DNA of 64,000 nt from Dictyophora rubrovolvata. Its lineage: Eukaryota; Basidiomycota; Agaricomycetes; Phallales; Phallaceae. The notes under the pieces are model-generated. The model was not told the DNA's origin and did not search any database. It saw only the letters and a program-made list of their open reading frames with translations. Within the stretch, counting starts at the first letter, position 1. The number at the start of each line of letters is the position of its first letter. This document shows positions 10,761-22,317 of this stretch, piece by piece. The stretch spans positions 186,001 to 250,000 of the forward strand of contig CP114122.1 in NCBI GenBank assembly GCA_029959195.1, in the 5' to 3' direction. The translations under genes were made by a program, and so were the position numbers.

Positions 10761-13120
10761 ATGTCTTTGACTGCGAAGCTTACTACTCTTTCTGTATTCC
10801 CTCGCCTTTCTCGTCTGCTTCTCAATCCTTCGCGACACTCAAGTCGAGGATTGGCAACAGTTTCTGATGCTCCTATTCTGTTCGTGAATGCAATTTCTAT
10901 GTTGACCAAACCTTGCATACTAACGACGACACGTCTTCCAAACATTCATATAGTCCTGAGCCATCTCAAAAATACCAGTCTTACACCCCCATCCAATTGA
11001 GCGACCGTCAATGGTCTTCCAAAGTACTCCGTAGTGCACCTATGTGGCTATCAACAGACCTTCGGGATGGAAATCAAGCCTTGCCCAACCCCATGAACCT
11101 GCAGCAGAAACGCAGATTCTTCGACATGCTCTTGAGAATCGGATTCAAAGAAATCGAAGTGGCCTACCCATCTGCTAGCGAAACGGAATTCATGTTCGTT
11201 CGGAGTCTCATCGAAGAAAATGTTGTCCCAGATGACGTTTGGTTGCAGGTTCGTATTATTCTTTGTTTGGTCAAATTCTCATGTGCCTAATAAACTTTTT
11301 TCCTGTTGCTTTTGGAAAAAAGGTTTTGACTCCTTGCAGACCCGAGCTTATAAAAAGGACATTAGAAAGTGTCGCTGGGGCTAAAAACGTCATTATCCAC
11401 ACATATCTAGGTACTGCTCGGATATTCCGGGAAGTTGTTTTTCAAAAAACATGTCAGGAGACTGTCGAAATGGCTGTGAAGAACGCCGCGCTAGTCCGAG
11501 ACCTTACTCAAGAATATGCGGCACGTTACGGGACAAACTTCCGTTTCAATTTTGGCGTTGAAGGGTTTTCACAAGCAGAACCCGATTTTGTATTAGAGTT
11601 ATGTGAAGAAGTGAAGCGGACCTGGGGACGAGCTGAACCGGGCAATCAAAGGATCACCTTTAATCTTGCTGCTTCTGTAGAGGTTGCACCACCGAATCAT
11701 TTCGCTGATCAAGTATGTGGGATCTAGTCGTTTTGAATTTCCTGTAAGAGGTTTAATGATATTGGTCTTTTGTCTTTTTAGGTGGAATATTTCTCTCGCA
11801 ATATTTCTGAAAGAGAAAAAGTTATTATTAGTGTTCATCCTCACAACGATATGGGTACGAATTTCAAAAATGAAAAACGTCCCTTCTATTTTTCTCATAC
11901 GACGACTTTTTCTCTCAGGTACCGCTGTGGCAGCCGCTCAGCTCAGTTTGCTCGCAGGCGCCGAGCGTGTTGAAGGTTGCCTACTTGGCCACGGCGAACG
12001 AACTGGAAACGTCGACTTAATTACAATGGCTCTTAACCAATTTACTCAGGGGATCTCACCACGCTTGGACTTCCGCAACCTACCCGCTATATTGAACACA
12101 GTCGAAGAATGCACAGGCCTACCTGTGAATCCGCGTTTACCTTACTCCGGAAAACTAGCGTTCACTGCCTTTTCTGGATCGCATCAAGATGCTATTCGAA
12201 AAGGATTCCAAGCACAGAAAAAACGTCACGAAGAGAACCGTTTCAAGGGAGAACCGCAATTGTGGAGTATTCCGTATTTACCCTTTGATCCTAATGGTGA
12301 GCATTTCTTGACTTTTTAGGTGGGGGTTCTCAATTTTTCGTCTTTTCGTCTTTTTTCTTCTCCATAATTAGACATCGGCTGCACTTACGAAGCAATGATC
12401 CGTGTCAATAGCCAAAGCGGAAAAGCTGGAGTAACCTCTTTACTCGATCAGGCACTTTCCATCAAACTGCCGCGCGAAATGCAAGTTGTATTCTACAAAA
12501 TCGTTCAAAAAGAAGCTGAGCGAACTGGAAAGGAAGTCTCTATTCGCACCATTGTCCGCCTGTTTCGCCAAACGTATCGCATTGGAGTCGAGCGTTCATT
12601 ACCAAGTTACGTAACCTTACAGTCATACCGCATTACAAACGATCATCGTCGCGCGATGCCTCATCACGAAAGTCCAGCAACAGTTACTGTGGAAGCTGAT
12701 ATACAATGTGATGGGCTGACTCGTACTATCCAAGGCTCAGGATCCACTCCCCAACACGCCTTTCTTTCAGCACTCTCAAACGCATTAAGCGTACCCATGA
12801 TACTTCTAGAAAGTCAGGAACACGAAATAGAACCCATACCAGGTCAAGAACGACCCATTTCTTCTTCTAAAAAAGCAACAAAGACACACACGGGGGACAT
12901 CGCTTCTTTCGCTAAAATCTCGATTCCGATTTCTATGCAACAAGCCTTTTGGGGTACTGGAGTCGCAGACGACCCTGCCGATGCTGGAATCGCCGCCATA
13001 GTTAGCGCAGTTAACCTCGGAATGGATCAGCTACGGCCAGAGGCTTCGATTGATAAGAGGGAATATCCACGTATCAAGAATCTTCCGCGTGAACAACAAA
13101 AGTTGATGATGATGGCATAG
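10761..13120 (+). CDS. LEU4: 2-isopropylmalate synthase (first step of leucine biosynthesis)
   Basis: Condenses acetyl-CoA with 2-ketoisovalerate to give 2-isopropylmalate. The N-terminus [20 protein letters not shown] is Arg/Ser/Leu-rich, fitting a mitochondrial presequence. Then come the catalytic TIM-barrel blocks [50 protein letters not shown], the metal-binding [17 protein letters not shown] and [20 protein letters not shown]. The C-terminal regulatory (LeuA allosteric) domain reads [23 protein letters not shown] and [15 protein letters not shown], so leucine feedback control is expected. Introns at 10880-10953, 11249-11322, 11713-11781, 11855-11928 and 12297-12371 all have GT...AG ends and correct phases. 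The frame is whole, ending MMMA-TAG at 13120. The next gene on the same strand encodes the following enzyme of the pathway. Confidence 0.95.
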
Positions 13121-13900
13121 ATTTATATGAATTTTTATATGACTTTTTCCGTTGTTTCTATTCATAATTTGGTTTTGTTATTATCGTATTTTTATCGTTT
13201 GTACTCTCATTCTATTTTTCATCGTTAAACAAAAAAAAACTTTCTTCATAAAACGTGTTATAGGGCATCATGCCCGTCTATGCAATGAATCAATTCAGAT
13301 TCGGAAAGAATCATACCCGGGTGACCCGTGGCAGAACCAGTCGCAATGAAAGACAACCAGCTCAATAAATTTAATACTAACTCCACCCGCATAGACTAAA
13401 CGGTTAATTGTCCTTCACGAAGGTCTGATTGCATCCCAGTCATGGGAAAGATGAATAGCTACCGCCCAAAGTATGTATATACACCATGAACCTATGTACA
13501 GCCCACTGTCTGACATCGGAAAACCCGACGACGGACAATAAATTGACTTACACGCGCAGTTAATCGTCATTAGAAGTAACGGAGATCCTAATCTTAATAA
13601 ATTAGCAAGATCGGATTTGACTTCCTTTTTTAAATATATACTTCAAACCGATTATTTACATAAGTAATATTTGTTTTATACGATTGGATCAAACGAAAAT
13701 TAATCATAAAAAATAAGTGTGGGAGCATATTCGCTGAGTTCCCCTCCCCAAAAAAAATCAGGTATGTCATCAAAGATGGTCAATGCGTGTGAGTAAATGA
13801 TAATGACTGTCCTTAGACTCCGTCTTTGTCCATGCCTTCCCCAGAACGGAACAATGTCTCCGATTGTTCTTGTTCTGACACCATCACTTCGACTTTCTCT
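13121..13900. other. Spacer between the two leucine-biosynthesis genes
   Basis: 780 bases between LEU4 and LEU1, holding the LEU4 3' end and the LEU1 promoter. A poly-A run at 13231-13239 and AT-rich sequence around 13620-13720 are seen, with no other gene. Confidence 0.55.
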
Positions 13901-16843
13901 ATGGCCACGAAAACACCAAGAACCTTATACGAGAAGATATGGGAGTAAGTTCTTGTGTTTGTTCCCAAAAACAATCGTAATTTACACCTTTTAGCGAACA
14001 TACTGTGTGAGTTGACATTTGTTACCGTTAACAATGTATGCCTATTGTCTAATGGGCATAGTTATCGTCAAGAAGACGGTCCCACTTTGTTATACATCGA
14101 TAGGTGACTAACAGATGCTTTCAATACACCTAATAAATCGCAATTGATATGGTTCAAGGCATATCATACATGAAGTAACAACCGCTCAGGCCTTTAAAAG
14201 CCTGTACGTTGAGATCTGATCATCGCGAAGTGTCATTCTAACTAATTTGAAGCCGGGATAACAATCGGGCTGTTCGTCGTCCAGATCTGACGCTGGCAAC
14301 AGCAGATCACATTGTCCCGTAAGTCAAAAGTCAATCTGGTCGAGCACCATGCCAAGCGTACTCGTGATCTGATGGTGTCCAGAACCAAGTCCCGAAAGCA
14401 ATTATCTCAACAAGATTACTACAAGGATGACCCTAAAGCGAAAGAGCTGTGCGGTGCTCTTGAAAAGAATGCTTTAGATTTCGGCTTGCACCTGTTCTCT
14501 TTGAACGACAAGCGTCAGGGTAAGAGAGTTGTGTTGCCTGCGAGCGTTGCTATCCGGGTAATTCAATTACCCGTTTCCAGGAATCGTGCACGTTATCGCG
14601 CCTGAACAAGGCTTCATTGTAACAGCTTCCGTTTGACTTTGGCTAAAATATCTTGATACATTAATTAAACCTCAGCTCCCAGGAACAACTTGCGTTTGTG
14701 GGGATTCCCATACCTCCAGTATGGATTTTCCTGCCTTACAACTTATAAATGAACTGACGCGAATTCAAGCGCACGGTGCATTCGGAGCCTTGGCGTTCGG
14801 AATTGGTACCTCGGAAGTAGAACATACTCTCGCTACGCAAACGCTCTGGCAGCGAAAGAGCAAAAACATGCGGATATCTGTCGAAGGAGAGCTCCATCAA
14901 AGCGTTTCATCGAAAGACATCATTTTACACATAATTGGGAAAATTGGTACAGCCGGAGGAACGGGTGGGTTTTTCTGTTCTACTCGTGCTGCGTCGGAAG
15001 AAAAGTTGAGAATGACGGAACAGGCTGCGTAATAGAATATGCGGGTTCTGTTATTCGAAAACTGTCGATGGAGGCAAGAATGAGTATTTGGTGAGATAAT
15101 TCGAAGTTATATGTTTGATGCATCGTGGACTTAACGCATGCAGTAACATGTCAATAGAAGCCGGAGCACGAGCTGGAATGATCGCACCTGACGTGATAAC
15201 TCTAAATTTTTTAAAAGGTTTGCCGTTGGCTCCAAGATCTGGCAGCGAATGGGATAGAGCCGAAAGTTATTGGAGAACGCTTTATAGCGATAAGGACGCT
15301 AAATTTGACATTGATATTACATTTGATGCGGCTGAAATTGCACCCTGTGTTACCTGGGGAACTTCTCCTCAGGACGTCGTTCCCATTACCGGCTCCGTTC
15401 CTCAACCCGAATCATTCCAGGATCCCCATAGACAAAGTGCGGTTCAACGCTCGCTTTCGTATATGAATCTTCAGCCCGGGACACGCATGGAAGACATAGC
15501 CATAGATAAAGTTTTCATAGGATCTTGTACGAATAGCCGCATCGAAGATCTTCGGTCGGTTGCTTCAGTTATCTTGGCGGCGGGACCTGATGCTCGCGTC
15601 GCACCGAATGTGCGTGCACTGATTGTCCCAGGATCGGGAATGGTCAGGCAACAGGCCGAAGCGGAGGGCCTTGACATAATATTCGAACGGGCAGGATTTG
15701 ATTGGAGGGAAGCGGGGTGTTCAATGTGTTGCGGCTTGAACCAGGATAGGTTAAAAGTCGGAGAAGTAAGCATTAGCCGTTATCTTTAGCTTTCGTGCGA
15801 TTTTGTGATATCTGATTAACTCTATTTGACAGAGGTGTGCGTCAACGAGTAATCGTAACTTTGAGGGGCGCCAAGGAAGCGGTAGCAGAACACATTTGTT
15901 GAGTCCGATAATGGCGGCTGCAGCGGCTCTGAATGGCAAGCTAACCGACGTGCGAAAGTACGGCATTTTGCCACGGATGCCTGACCATTCGAGAAAACAA
16001 CATTCATCGATTTCTACGAACGTTCATACTGGGACAGGTGCGCCTGCGGAGGAAGGAGATGCGCCACCTTCCAAGGATCATCAACAGCTCATCCGAGAAG
16101 GGAAAGAGCCCGTCAAGTTCGTAACACACCGTGGAATTGCTGCGCCACTTTCGATGGAAAACATTGACACAGATGTCATAATTTCTGTTCAATTCCTTGC
16201 TGAGGTTACACGAAGTGGTTACGGAAAATATCTTTTCCACGCATTACGGTTTTCTCCTTCCACAGGCGAAATGACAGACTTCATTTTGAATCGCGTGCCT
16301 TATGATAAGTCTTCTATCATCGTTTGCACGGGTCGCAACTTTGGATGTGGAAGCAGCCGTGAAGCTGCTGTATGGAGTTTGTACGCATACCAACCTTCTT
16401 TCTTTTTTTCAAAAATAATCGTGCCACTAATTCATTTCATTAGTAAGGAGTTCGGAATAAAATGTATAATCGCACCCAGTTTTGGAGAGATATTCGAAAA
16501 CAATTGTTTCAAGAATGGAGTGCTTCCCATTATTCTACCACTTCCACAATGCGAGGAACTCCGTGCAGACGCAGACGCGGCTTTACAGCTGGAAGTAGAT
16601 TTGGCTGCTTCGGAAATTCGAAGGGCTGAATCAAAGCCAGCTATTCGTTTTCACATCGATCCCTTCCGACGACATTGTCTGCTTCAGGGGTTAGACGATA
16701 TCGGCTTAACAATAGAAAAGCTGAGAGAAGTTGAACAATTCGAAGAGAATAGAAAGGCGAAATTTCCATGGGTTGATGATATTCCTCCTCCTTCTCAAAC
16801 AAAGTTGTGGAATCAGGCATATAAAGAAATTTTCAATTGGTAG
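13901..16843 (+). CDS. LEU1: 3-isopropylmalate dehydratase (fused large and small subunits)
   Basis: Aconitase-family [4Fe-4S] enzyme that isomerises 2-isopropylmalate to 3-isopropylmalate. I take the start at 13901 ([14 protein letters not shown]), followed by small exons reading [33 protein letters not shown] and [19 protein letters not shown]. The large-subunit domain shows [49 protein letters not shown] and [11 protein letters not shown], so the three cluster cysteines are present. The linker GKLTDVRK leads to the swivel (LeuD) domain with [28 protein letters not shown] and [19 protein letters not shown]. The fused architecture is usual for fungi. An intron lies near 16380-16443. The protein ends EIFNW-TAG at 16843 with no break seen. 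Leu1 of yeast is cytosolic, and no presequence is obvious here. Confidence 0.94.
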
Positions 16844-17904
16844 TCAGAATAATCGGACGATCGCGTATCTGTCTTGTTCCTGTAAGAATGTAATCCCTAA
16901 ATGAATCATCCTCGAAATAGTATCAGCATCGATGCACAAAATTATCACTACATTGACTTTTAATGAAGCTCTGATGAGCTTGACCTTTTTGGGCGGGAAA
17001 GCGATTTTTTTACAAGACTCACCAGTATGCAGCATTTAATTTTGATACGCGGCTTTTGAGAACAACGCCGATCAAAAACAGTGTGAAGTCTTCGTAAGAT
17101 ATAGTTGGTCGGTGATTGTCCCCTCCGAATCGCATGTCTTGGATTGCGTTTCATGCTTATTTTTATGTGAAATATATACGGAAGCGCGGTGGGATAAGTA
17201 GTTATTCCGAAAAAGAAAATGAGTAGAGAATGTGCTCCATTCTCCTAGACAAAGTTGATCAGAAAACGAGACGGTTTGAAAGATGGGGCACACTCATACA
17301 TACTTTTAACCGAAGTATTTATGAGTGTTCTAACAGCATAATCAGATAACTACTTACACAGTAAAAAAGTTTTGATCCAAATGTTATACAATGACTGCTT
17401 CAAATTTTCCGAATGGCACCGAAGGAAAAAAGTACATATTCATGGGTATGGCCTAACGCCTTTTATAATAGCTTCTTTGCCTGCTGGGGTGGTTTATTTG
17501 ATCTTTATATATATCACATCATAGCCGAGGATGAATTTACTTTGACCAGGTCACCGCCATTCCCGAAGTTTTATTCTCGTTCGGGTTCTTCAAGTTGGGA
17601 ATCTAGTTCTTGTTCCGCTGCAAACTTTGGCATCGAATAACTTGAATTTTAGTTAAAATATCATCTTTATTCTGGAAAAGAGCCTTTATGACAATAGGTT
17701 AGAACCGTCCATCCAATCACTGAGGGAAGATTACCCACGAAATTAGGTCATGAAAACTCTGTTTTGAGTTTGCTTTGTTTTTTTTGACGTTACATCTTCA
17801 ACCGAGAAAAGAAACGCTTTCCCCAAAGTCGCAAAAGAATGTCATACGATTAGAATATCAGGATAGACCCAAGATAAACCTTTTGTCAAAGTGGTAGCTC
17901 AGCA
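16844..17904. other. Spacer downstream of LEU1
   Basis: About 1.06 kb without a supportable gene. A 75-codon open frame at 17413-17640 begins MAPKEKSTYSWVWPN and is aromatic-rich, but it has no recognisable domain or continuation. Confidence 0.5.
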
Positions 17905-18147
17905 CAGACTCCTACCCAATCGCTTTTCACATTTTAGCGACTATCCCAGGGTGCGGGGTTTTAATAGTATGGGTGTATATGGGCGTTGTGCGTGAATTTT
18001 AGAACTCCGGAACTTTATTGTCACAGAAAATGTGAAAAGTTCCGGAGTTCTAAAATTCACGCACAACGCCCATATACACCCATACTATTAAAACCCCGCA
18101 CCCTGGGATAGTCACTAAAATGTGAGAAGCGATTGGGTAGGAGTCTG
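17905..18147. repeat. Long fold-back (palindromic) repeat, 112-bp arms
   Basis: The left arm 17905-18016 begins CAGACTCCTACCC. It is repeated in reverse complement at 18036-18147 with only two mismatches (CTTTTCAC versus CTTCTCAC, and TAGCGAC versus TAGTGAC). A 19-base spacer (18017-18035) separates the arms. The spacer and inner edge of the right arm also contain AAAATGTGAAAAG (18027-18039), which is the reverse complement of CTTTTCACATTTT inside the left arm. No transposase, terminal motif or target-site duplication is evident. It could be a fold-back MITE or a palindrome made by replication template switching. It ends 85 bases before the start codon of the next gene. Confidence 0.95.
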
Positions 18148-18232
18148 AGCTCAGCAGAGCGTCTCCAAGCAGGTTACGTAAGTTGAAAATCCGGCAAGGC
18201 AATCCCCGAATACTGACGTGTGACGCGGCCTC

Positions 18233-20503
18233 TTGCCGACCTTCTTAAGATCCGTGCGACGACTGGGAATGCTACCTCTTCCTAGGCTCAGCTGTCGTCA
18301 ATTACTTTCTCAGAAACACGTCATTTATAGGGGGATATCCTCTCGCGCGAGGAGTATACTTTCTTCCCTAAGTTTTCCAGACACACATTCGGAAATACCA
18401 GGCATCTATGATGGAGAATGGAAAGGAACAGGAGAGATCATTGAGAGTGTTTGTCCGTCGACACGAGAAATAATTGGGCGGGTTCAATCTGTATGTATTG
18501 GTTTGCTAAAATCATCTTCTGTGTTGCTAATTTTATGTGTACTAGGGTACACCAGAAGAACTTCAAGCGACATTGTCCAAGACCCGAGAGGCTTACCGTC
18601 AATTCAGATTGTTACCTGCACCACGTCGTGGAGAAATAGTACGACAGATTAGGAATGCCATCTCGTCTAAAGTATGTTTGTTACATTTTTTTCAAAACAG
18701 AGGTCGCAACTGACACATTCCCTGTAACAGATAGAAGAGCTTGGAGCCTTGGTTGCACTTGAGATGGGGAAGATACGTACCGAAGGGAAAGGAGAAGTAC
18801 AAGAATTCATTGACATTGTAAGTATCTCAAGGAAAAGGATATTTCATATTCTTCTCACCGGAAAATGAAGTGTGATTATGCCGTTGGTCTGTCCAGAATG
18901 ATGAACGGACGACTGGTTTCTTCTGAGAGGCCCGGTCATTCTATCCTTGAAGGTTAAACAAAACTTTTCGTAAAAAGCTGCAACGTACCGTTAAATCAAT
19001 ATTTGTTAGTACCCAATCCTCTCGGGGTGGTTGCAGTTCTGTCTGCATTCAATTTTCCAGTTGCGGTCTATGGGTGGTCCGTGTCCCAGTAATCGCGCAG
19101 CCTACACTTCCATTTTGACGACCTTTTCTTATAGGAACCTTGCAATATCCATGATTGCGGGAAATGCTACTCTTTGGAAACCATCTCCGACAACACCTCT
19201 TTGTTCGATTGCCATAACAAAGATCGTGAGTGGTGTGCTAGAAGAGAACAGCTTGCCAGGGGCCATTGCGAGCTTGTTTGTCGGCGGTAAAGATGTTGGG
19301 GAAGCTATCGTGGAAAGCGAGGAAGTCGATCTTGGTAATGCGATTGATCTGTGGTTTTAGTGTATGCCTTAACTCCGGTTACATTAGTTTCGTTCACGGG
19401 ATCTGAAGCTGTAGGCAGACAGGTTGGTAAAGTTGTGCAAAGCCGCTTTGGAAAGGTCCTTCTCGAGCTAGGGGGGAACAATGGCTAGTGATTTTTCTGA
19501 CGATTAGAAAAATTCAGAAGTCTTACACTTTGATCAGCTGCGGTTGTTCTTGCTGACGCTGACCTTGACTTGGCCTTGCCGGCTGTATTCTTTGGCGCGG
19601 TAGGAACTGCTGGCCAAAGATGTACAACAACTCGTAGATTGTATGTACAACGCTCCATAGCGTCAGAATTCCTCGGACGGCTTCAAGCCGCATACAAATC
19701 AGTCTTCCCAGGAGATCCTTTGGTGGACGGAACTTTATTGGGACCGTTACACACGAAGCAAGCTATTTCAACCTACACTTCAGCGATCGATCATCTGCGA
19801 TCTTCAGAAGCGGAAATACTTGTCGGCGGAAAAGTATATGAACCTTCCAATATTGGAGAAAAGTATCTTTCCCAAGGATATTTCGTCCAGCCTACAATCG
19901 CTCTCCCTAAATCGACGGATACTAGAGAGATGGTTTGGAACAAGGAAAATTTCGCGCCTATTTTGAATGTGGCTGTGTTCGATGACGTTGATCAAGCCAT
20001 AAGATGGAACAATACCGTTCCACAAGGTTTATCTAGTACCTTATGGACCAGAGATATAAGAAATATCGGGAAGTGGATCGGTCCTACAGGCTCTGATTGT
20101 GGTATTGTTAATGTACGTGATGGGCTAAGCCTTTTGAAGCTTCGTTCGACACTGATGATCCATCCAAGGTTAATGTTGGGACAAGTGGCGCTGAAATTGG
20201 CGCAGCGTTTGGTGGGAATAAGGTATGTTTTCTCATCATCATGGTGTCCACTATTGTCTTCCGAACTTCCATGTTTGATTATAGAGTACCGGCTGGTTAG
20301 TGATCTTTTGTTCTTCTGCTGGAAATCTTTAGTGATCCAAATAAAACGCTGACGTTTTATTTCTTTTCGTTCATTTCAGGGGCCGAGAATCTGGGGGTGA
20401 CGCTTGGAAACAGTACATGCGCTGGAGTGCATGTACAGTCAATTATTCCGATGCGGCACCTCTTGCCCAAGGGGTGAACTTCACTTTACCATCATCATCC
20501 TGA
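18233..20503 (+). CDS. ALDH7-type aldehyde dehydrogenase (antiquitin-like)
   Basis: NAD(P)-dependent aldehyde dehydrogenase closest to ALDH7A1 (antiquitin, alpha-aminoadipic semialdehyde dehydrogenase). The N-terminus [20 protein letters not shown] is Arg-rich and could target mitochondria. Blocks in order across many introns: [100 protein letters not shown] (catalytic Glu), [17 protein letters not shown] (catalytic Cys), [16 protein letters not shown] and [18 protein letters not shown], with the final splice across a short exon near 20285. It ends LPSSS-TGA at 20501-20503. The [15 protein letters not shown] segment and C-terminal [24 protein letters not shown] motif are typical of ALDH7. The frame is intact. 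The fold-back repeat lies immediately upstream and may sit in its promoter. Confidence 0.92.
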
Positions 20504-21316
20504 GCAGAAGTACTCGGATCTCGTGAGTCAAATCCCCTAGTAATGGGAAATTTACTTCTTAACTGAGAATTGATCAACCTTGTTCGGTTAGAGTTGTATG
20601 GCGGAAAATTCCCATGTACGAACGGACCTCCCCCTGGTGAAATGAATAGCCCATTTATTCAGCTTACATCAAGACGGGGATGAGTATATGGAAGATCATC
20701 ATTTTTCATCCTATTGTATTTTCTTAACGACCCATATTCATACGATGATCTCGCAAATCTCGATGTGTTTTTTCTTCTTTCTGTACTTCTTTCTGATCGA
20801 TTTTCCGTAAAATACGCAGAATTGCCAGCTTTGTGCCAGATGCCGGGGCAATAAGGCTACGCACTTCAAACGACTTAACATTCGAAATAAATGATTAAAT
20901 TCATGGTAGTTTTGCTTCGACATGGTTGCATATTCTTTGATCCGCTTCGGGGCAGATGACAGAAACATAAGGTGAACCGGTCGGCGATTTTGGACTTTGC
21001 GTAAAGCTATGCAGACACGCATGGACACCTTGAACTAGCTGTACACCGGACCTCTCGTGCCGATGAAGTGGCTCCACCGTTTGAACTTTAACTTAAAATG
21101 CTCTCCAGTTTAATATGATGGTAAAATGCGAGTTTATTCAGAGTCTAAGAAAAATGTGTACACTCTAGCTATTAAATGGATACAGTCAATTTTAAAATAG
21201 GTCGCTAGTTATGCTATAGAGAAAATAAGTAAATGCGATGGATCAGTTTTCGAAGCCAAAACCAAAAAAGCGTGTCCTTTGATGATAAACACGTTGTCTT
21301 GGAAGAGGAAGTTCGT
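20504..21316. other. Spacer between convergent ALDH7-type gene and cysteine-rich gene
   Basis: Roughly 0.8 kb between the 3' ends of two convergent genes. The lysine-rich open frame on the minus strand at 20738-21028 has no recognisable domain and I leave it uncalled. Confidence 0.45.
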
Positions 21317-22317
21317 TCACTGAGAACTATCAAGGGGCTGTCTAAAATTCACCCCCTTTTTCTGGCAACGATGACAAATCATTCCACCGAATCCTTTGAG
21401 TTTCCGACCCGGAAGACCGCTAAGATGAGAACAAGTCAGGACTATAGAAAAATTTGTTTTGATAATATAAAAGTTCTGATGCTTACCAGGAGCTGCATGG
21501 TTTCTGATCCTCCAGATGCCTGTCAGCTTCTACCTGACGCCCAAATTGAGAACCGCTGGTACGTAGTTACGCGTTAACGACGAGTTTGAGCTGTTGATTT
21601 ATGAAAGATTACATACCACGAACAACCCCAGGGTTTTCTAAAGACAAGCTTATGCTGCGTCGTTAGATGTTCTTTGACTTGAGTTTTATTGTAGATCCAA
21701 GGTTGCATACAGCCTGGTATTTCGCAGTAAAAGTTTGGACGTTCTCGGCCAGGTGGTAAATTGAGTGATCTCCTGTCCATTTCACTCATTTTGTGGACCT
21801 TTCCTCGGATGATATCCTGCATTTCATTTTCATTACGATGGATAGTATGAGTTTCTGCTGGTCTGACGGCAGAGTTTCTGAGTTTTTGCGAGGATGGTGG
21901 ATAGGTATCTGATCTGATCGGGGAGGGGGCTGAATAGTCTCTCAATAAGCTTTGCACAATGGATATAGGGAATAACCTCACATAAGTGTGAAGTAAAGTC
22001 GGAAGCGTAGGAAGCGTACAAAGACTCTTCAGGCACTTTAAAGAGATCATAGTTCAGTAAAGGTGGTTTGGAACGACTGAGCCAAGTAGGAACTTACATG
22101 AACACCCGCTATCCAAGGAATCTGGGGAGTCCGAGGTAAGATAATCGGGAGTAGCGTAGTCATTATTGTTGAAGAAAGTTGTTGTCGGTTCTTGAGAAAG
22201 CGGGTAGAAGGTAGATGGAGATTGATAATTTTGAGAGAAGTTGCTGCCCGCATAATCGTGGTGATGAAAAGATCCTGCGCTGAAGGCAGAACCGTGGGTG
22301 TACGGGTAGTATGACAT
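21317..22317 (-). CDS. Cysteine/histidine-rich zinc-finger-like protein, paralog of the gene at 32499
   Basis: I do not recognise a named family. The gene starts at 22317 (MSYYPYTHGSAFSAG; an upstream in-frame ATG at 22347 is possible) with a Ser/Tyr/Asn-rich N-terminus. A basic middle (MSEMDRRSLNLPPGRER) follows. The C-terminal cysteine region has three parts. First is a C2H2-like unit CEIPGCMQPWIYNK...HLTTQH. Then across an intron comes GCSCGSQFGRQVEADRHLED, and QKPCSSC. A last exon reads CGLPGRKLKGFGG...CHRC. The donors GTATGT (near 21617) and GTAAGC (near 21488) give correct phases and create the cysteines at the junctions. It stops at TGA 21317-21319. A zinc-binding regulator is the natural guess because of the low-complexity N-terminus and cysteine pairs, but this is inference. 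The intron between the first exon and the basic region is only approximately placed. Confidence 0.7.

Noticed and set aside
11684-11898. Open frames crossing the LEU4 introns on both strands
   Set aside because: They are read-through of introns or antisense shadows of the LEU4 exons.
17413-17640. 75-codon frame MAPKEKSTYSWVWPN...
   Set aside because: Aromatic-rich and intriguing, but without a recognisable domain, upstream exon or paralog; left as spacer.
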